Under the pieces are notes generated by a model, which saw nothing but the letters and a program-made list of their open reading frames with translations, had not been told where the DNA came from and ran no database searches. The translations under genes and the position numbers were made by a program. A stretch of DNA of 64,000 nt from Prolixibacteraceae bacterium UBA1413 (GTDB lineage Bacteria; Bacteroidota; Bacteroidia; Bacteroidales; Prolixibacteraceae). The DNA lies in NCBI GenBank assembly GCA_002304925.1, contig DBPT01000027.1:1-64000 (forward strand). The letters are read 5' to 3'. Positions 61,139 to 64,000 of the stretch are shown here, piece by piece (positions within the stretch are counted from its first letter, which is position 1; every line of letters begins with the position of its first letter).

Positions 61139-61918
61139 ATGGCTTTCCGACGGTTACCAATACTCCTCATGGTGCTATATATGGCAGCCTCCTGCGGACC
61201 ATCGCGGGAAGAGAGGGCGGCTTTCATGCTCAAGCAGGCCCGGAATTCGCTGATGCTCCAGGATACTGCTTCCGCCTTGCTGATGTTGGACTCCATACCC
61301 AGGTTGCATCCCAGGGCCCTCTATTCCGTCGGTGCCGCCATGAATCTGAAACGGGAGATCCTGTGGGAAATCCAGAAGCGGAAACAGGTCTCCCTTGACT
61401 CCGTGGAGGCTGAGATCCGGAATCTGCAGGCCAATTTCGTCTTTTCCAGGGGAGAATTCGAAAGGAGCGGCAGATACACCCACTCCCGGTTGCTCCCGGA
61501 GCGGAACCTCAGCCGTTCTTATCTGAAGCCGGAAGTCACGGAAAAGGGAGACCTGGTTTTGGTAAGTCAGTTGGTGGGTTCCCGGATCAACCATACCCGT
61601 ATCAGGGTGTACGACGGGGATCTGGAATGCAGGAGTGACTCAGTTCCTGCAGGCAGTGCCGACTATTACGGCAGCAGTTTTTTGGGAAGGGGATGGGAAC
61701 GGGTCACCTTCCGCAACGGCAGGGAAAACGGGGTGATTGAATTCATTGCATCGAATGGCGGCAACAACCTGAAAACCGCTTTCCTGGGGAAGGGGAGTGT
61801 TGTGATTTTCCTGGAAGAAGGAGACAGAAAAGCCATCGGCGACACCTATGCCCTTGCCTTGCTGATCAGGCAAAGGAACCAGCTGCACCAGGAGATCGGC
61901 AGCCTGCAAATCAGATGA
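61139..61918 (+). CDS. Predicted lipoprotein of unknown function
   Basis: A 259-residue lipoprotein (lipobox MAASC, Cys19). The next 70 residues are helical with a repeat-like pattern (AFMLKQARNSLMLQDTASAL, LMLDSIPRLHP), perhaps one TPR-like pair, followed by a coiled coil (LKREILWEIQKRKQVSLDSV) and a beta-rich half. No known family recognised. Related short lipoproteins with a coiled coil and a beta C-terminus occur in Bacteroidota near stress genes. Its 3' end overlaps the polyphosphate kinase gene by 8 bases in convergent orientation. Confidence 0.72.
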   Translation: MAFRRLPILLMVLYMAASCGPSREERAAFMLKQARNSLMLQDTASALLMLDSIPRLHPRALYSVGAAMNLKREILWEIQKRKQVSLDSVEAEIRNLQANFVFSRGEFERSGRYTHSRLLPERNLSRSYLKPEVTEKGDLVLVSQLVGSRINHTRIRVYDGDLECRSDSVPAGSADYYGSSFLGRGWERVTFRNGRENGVIEFIASNGGNNLKTAFLGKGSVVIFLEEGDRKAIGDTYALALLIRQRNQLHQEIGSLQIR

Positions 61919-64000
61919 TCTTCTCGATCTCTTCAGGGGGATGGGCAACGACAGCCTTTTCCCCGTTGATAACGATGGGGCGCTGGAGCAAATGGGGGTG
62001 GCGAATCAGGACTTCGATCCACTCCTGGTCGGTGAGGTTCCGCCCTTTGTAATCGCTTTTGTACAAGGCTTCCTGGGTTCTTACCAGTTCATGCGGTTTT
62101 TTCCCGGTCTTCCGGAGAATCTCGGTGAGTTCCATTTCCGTGAGGCCTTCCGAGAGGTATTTTTTCACTTCCAGGTCAAACCCTTTGTTCTCGATGTATT
62201 CCAAACCGGCACGGCTGTGGGCGCAACGGGGATTGTGGTAAATTTTCATGATGATGTGGTGCTGTTTCTTCAGATAATTGTAATAATCTTCCTGGGCGCG
62301 GAAACGGTATTCCTGATCGCTGCTGTGGTACTGGTTCTTCAGTTGGGGATCCAGGATCCTGGCTTTGGTATTGTCCTGTAACTGGATCCTGAGCATTTCC
62401 TTCAATTCCTTTCTGATTTCGGGGTCATACACGGGAACGGCAACTTCGATGCGCCGGTTCAGGTTACGGGGCATCCAGTCGGCCGAACTGATGAACCACT
62501 GTTCATCGCCGTCATTCCCGAAGGCGAAAATGCGGGAATGTTCCAGGTATTTGTCAACGATGCTGATGGCTTCCAGGTTGTCACTTAATCCGGGAATGCC
62601 GGTCTTCATGCCGAAGATTCCCCTGACCACCAGTTTCACCTCCACTCCTGCCTGGGTTGCCTCGTATATTTTTAGCATCATTTCGGGATCAATCAGACTG
62701 TTCATTTTCAATACCATCCAGGCGGGTTTTCCTTTTTTTGCCAGCTTTATCTCCCTATTGATCATCTTCTTGAAATACTTCCGCATTTCGAAAGGACTGA
62801 CGATCAGGTTTTTATAGTCATAATGGCGGTAATTGTGTTTGAAAAAATCAAAAACATAGGCTACTTCCTCGGCCAGGCGGGGGTCGGCAGTCAAGAGTCC
62901 GTCGTCGGCATAAATCCGGGCAGTGCTTTCGTTGAAATTGCCGGTGCCGATGTAAGCGTAATTCCGGTAAGCCGTGCCTTCCTTTCTTTTGATCCACAAC
63001 AGCTTGGAGTGGACCTTCAGTCCGGGAATGCCGTTGATCACGTTGGCTCCTTCCTCCTGTAACTTACCTGACCAGTTAATGTTGGCTTCTTCGTCGAACC
63101 GGGCCTGCAATTCAATGACCACCGTCACCATCTTCCCGTTCCGGACGGCATTCATCAGGGCATTGACCACCTTGGAATCGGCAGCCACGCGGTACAGGGT
63201 GATGCCGATCTCTTCCACCTGCGGATCAATGGCTGCTTCACGCAGCAGATCGATGAAATGGAGAAACATCTGGTAAGGATAGTGGAGCATCACATCTTTT
63301 TTCCGCAGTACTTTCAGGATGCTTGTATGCAGCGGAAGATCTTTGTGGCGTACCGGCGGCAGTTTCTGGTAATAATGGTGCTTTTTGCCGATTTCAGGGA
63401 AGTCCATAAAGTCTTTGTGGTTGTGATATCTCCCGCCGGGAACGGCATCTGCCTCTTCCTCGATCTTCATCTTCTTGAGGATAAATTTCAGGAGGTCAGC
63501 GGGCATTTCCCGGTCATAAAGCAGCCGCACGGGGCGGCCAATCTTCCGCTTTTTCAGGCCGGTTTCCATCTTTTCGATGAACGATTTGGAGATGTCGTCA
63601 TCGATGTCGATTTCCGCATCACGGGTGACCTTGATGGTGTAAGCTTCGTACTTATTATAATCGAAATAGTAGAAAAGGTCTTCAAAACAGTAGCGGATGA
63701 CATCGTCGAGGAACATGACGTATTTTCGGCCACCCTGACCGGGAATCACCAGGAATCGGGGTACCGACCGGCTGGGGATCCTGATCAGGGAATAGGCGAA
63801 ATCATCGGGATCGGGACCCCCCGTGAGCTTGACAGCCAGGTAAACCGAGCGGTCACGCAAATAGGGAAAGGAATTCTTTCTCGACAACATGATGGGCACC
63901 AGATTGGGCAGGACCCTTCGCTGGAAGTACTTCCTGACAAAAATCCCCTGCTTGTCGGTAAGCTGTTTTTCTGTGATGAGGAAGATTCCCTCTTTTCTGA
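61911..64000 (-). CDS. ppk1: Polyphosphate kinase 1 fused to an ArsC/Spx-like domain (5' end outside window)
   Basis: The reading frame runs off the right edge; no start is in the window. The visible part holds most of Ppk1, which makes polyphosphate from ATP: FVRKYFQRRVLPNLVPIML, the phospholipase-D-like core with VHSKLLWIKRK (phosphohistidine region), YAYIGTGNFNESTARIYADD, VVRGIFGMKTGIPGLSDN and SSADWMPRNLNRRIEVAVPV. At its normal end (YLKKQHH) translation continues without a stop into 112 residues of an ArsC/YffB/Spx-like thioredoxin-fold protein: MKIYHNPRCAHSR with a single active-site Cys, YKSDYKGRNLTD and RPIVINGEKAVVAHPPEE. The ArsC part begins at a Met codon at 62249-62247, so internal initiation is also possible. 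Confidence 0.92.
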   Translation of the reverse strand, partial: RKEGIFLITEKQLTDKQGIFVRKYFQRRVLPNLVPIMLSRKNSFPYLRDRSVYLAVKLTGGPDPDDFAYSLIRIPSRSVPRFLVIPGQGGRKYVMFLDDVIRYCFEDLFYYFDYNKYEAYTIKVTRDAEIDIDDDISKSFIEKMETGLKKRKIGRPVRLLYDREMPADLLKFILKKMKIEEEADAVPGGRYHNHKDFMDFPEIGKKHHYYQKLPPVRHKDLPLHTSILKVLRKKDVMLHYPYQMFLHFIDLLREAAIDPQVEEIGITLYRVAADSKVVNALMNAVRNGKMVTVVIELQARFDEEANINWSGKLQEEGANVINGIPGLKVHSKLLWIKRKEGTAYRNYAYIGTGNFNESTARIYADDGLLTADPRLAEEVAYVFDFFKHNYRHYDYKNLIVSPFEMRKYFKKMINREIKLAKKGKPAWMVLKMNSLIDPEMMLKIYEATQAGVEVKLVVRGIFGMKTGIPGLSDNLEAISIVDKYLEHSRIFAFGNDGDEQWFISSADWMPRNLNRRIEVAVPVYDPEIRKELKEMLRIQLQDNTKARILDPQLKNQYHSSDQEYRFRAQEDYYNYLKKQHHIIMKIYHNPRCAHSRAGLEYIENKGFDLEVKKYLSEGLTEMELTEILRKTGKKPHELVRTQEALYKSDYKGRNLTDQEWIEVLIRHPHLLQRPIVINGEKAVVAHPPEEIEKII

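Noticed and set aside
1..64000. CRISPR array, rRNA, prophage or insertion sequence
   Set aside because: No regularly spaced repeats, rRNA sequence, transposase, integrase or phage structural gene was seen on either strand.

Overview
The window is chromosomal DNA from a member of the Bacteroidota, probably Bacteroidales or Marinilabiliales. The evidence is a SusC/SusD pair, an LpxC-FabZ fusion, many lipoproteins with a Bacteroidota-style lipobox, a TonB receptor paired with a DUF4249 protein, and promoters of the Bacteroidota type (TTG, 19 or 20 bp, TAnnTTTG). No rRNA, CRISPR array or insertion sequence was seen. One tRNA (Glu, TTC) is present.

Layout. (1) Positions 1-1530: AT-rich DNA with a gene-less block of nested inverted repeats and one orphan lipoprotein gene. 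(2) 1542-5755: an outer-membrane beta-barrel protein, a TonB-dependent receptor and a DUF4249 lipoprotein. (3) 5791-7488: a TPR/LuxR-type regulator. (4) 7611-22313, all but one small reading frame on the minus strand: a pectin (rhamnogalacturonan-I) locus with a GH105-CE12 fusion, PL11 lyase, a second CE12 esterase, a propeller glycosidase, a GH2 beta-galactosidase and two oxidoreductases. Two toxin-antitoxin modules (AbiE type and RHH/PemK type) sit between its genes in the same orientation. (5) 22460-26378: serine hydrolase, DUF4056 protein and a DoxX domain fused to a degenerate aldo/keto-reductase-like barrel. (6) 26451-42093: a sialic acid locus. A GntR/FCD regulator is divergent from SusC, SusD, sialidase, two-domain sialate O-acetylesterase, NanA lyase, kelch mutarotase, AGE-type epimerase and a NanT-type MFS transporter. 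Two near-identical palindromes of the form ATGTAnTACAT lie in the divergent promoter region, one directly at the predicted susC start of transcription.

(7) 42101-52947, housekeeping: lpxA, lpxC-fabZ and lpxD on the minus strand; rimP, nusA, infB, tatA-like, lolD and a TIGR02757 gene on the plus strand; upp. (8) 53077-58613: a membrane glycosyltransferase facing a compact four-gene operon (two deacetylase-fold proteins, a FemAB/GNAT-like protein, a zinc-knuckle methyltransferase), probably for envelope polysaccharide. (9) 58691-64000: radC, rpsT, tRNA-Glu, oxyR, a small lipoprotein and a polyphosphate kinase that runs off the right edge and carries an ArsC/Spx-like domain fused to its C-terminus.

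How the parts work together. The sialic acid locus can be read as a full route. Glycans are bound and imported by SusCD, O-acetyl groups are removed by the esterase, sialic acid is released by the sialidase, equilibrated by the mutarotase, carried inward by NanT, split by NanA to ManNAc and pyruvate, and ManNAc is turned to GlcNAc by the epimerase. A 27-codon gene that is only a signal peptide marks a lost exported enzyme inside this operon. The pectin locus has the enzymes for cutting and deacetylating the RG-I backbone and trimming its galactan side chains, but no SusCD pair within the window.
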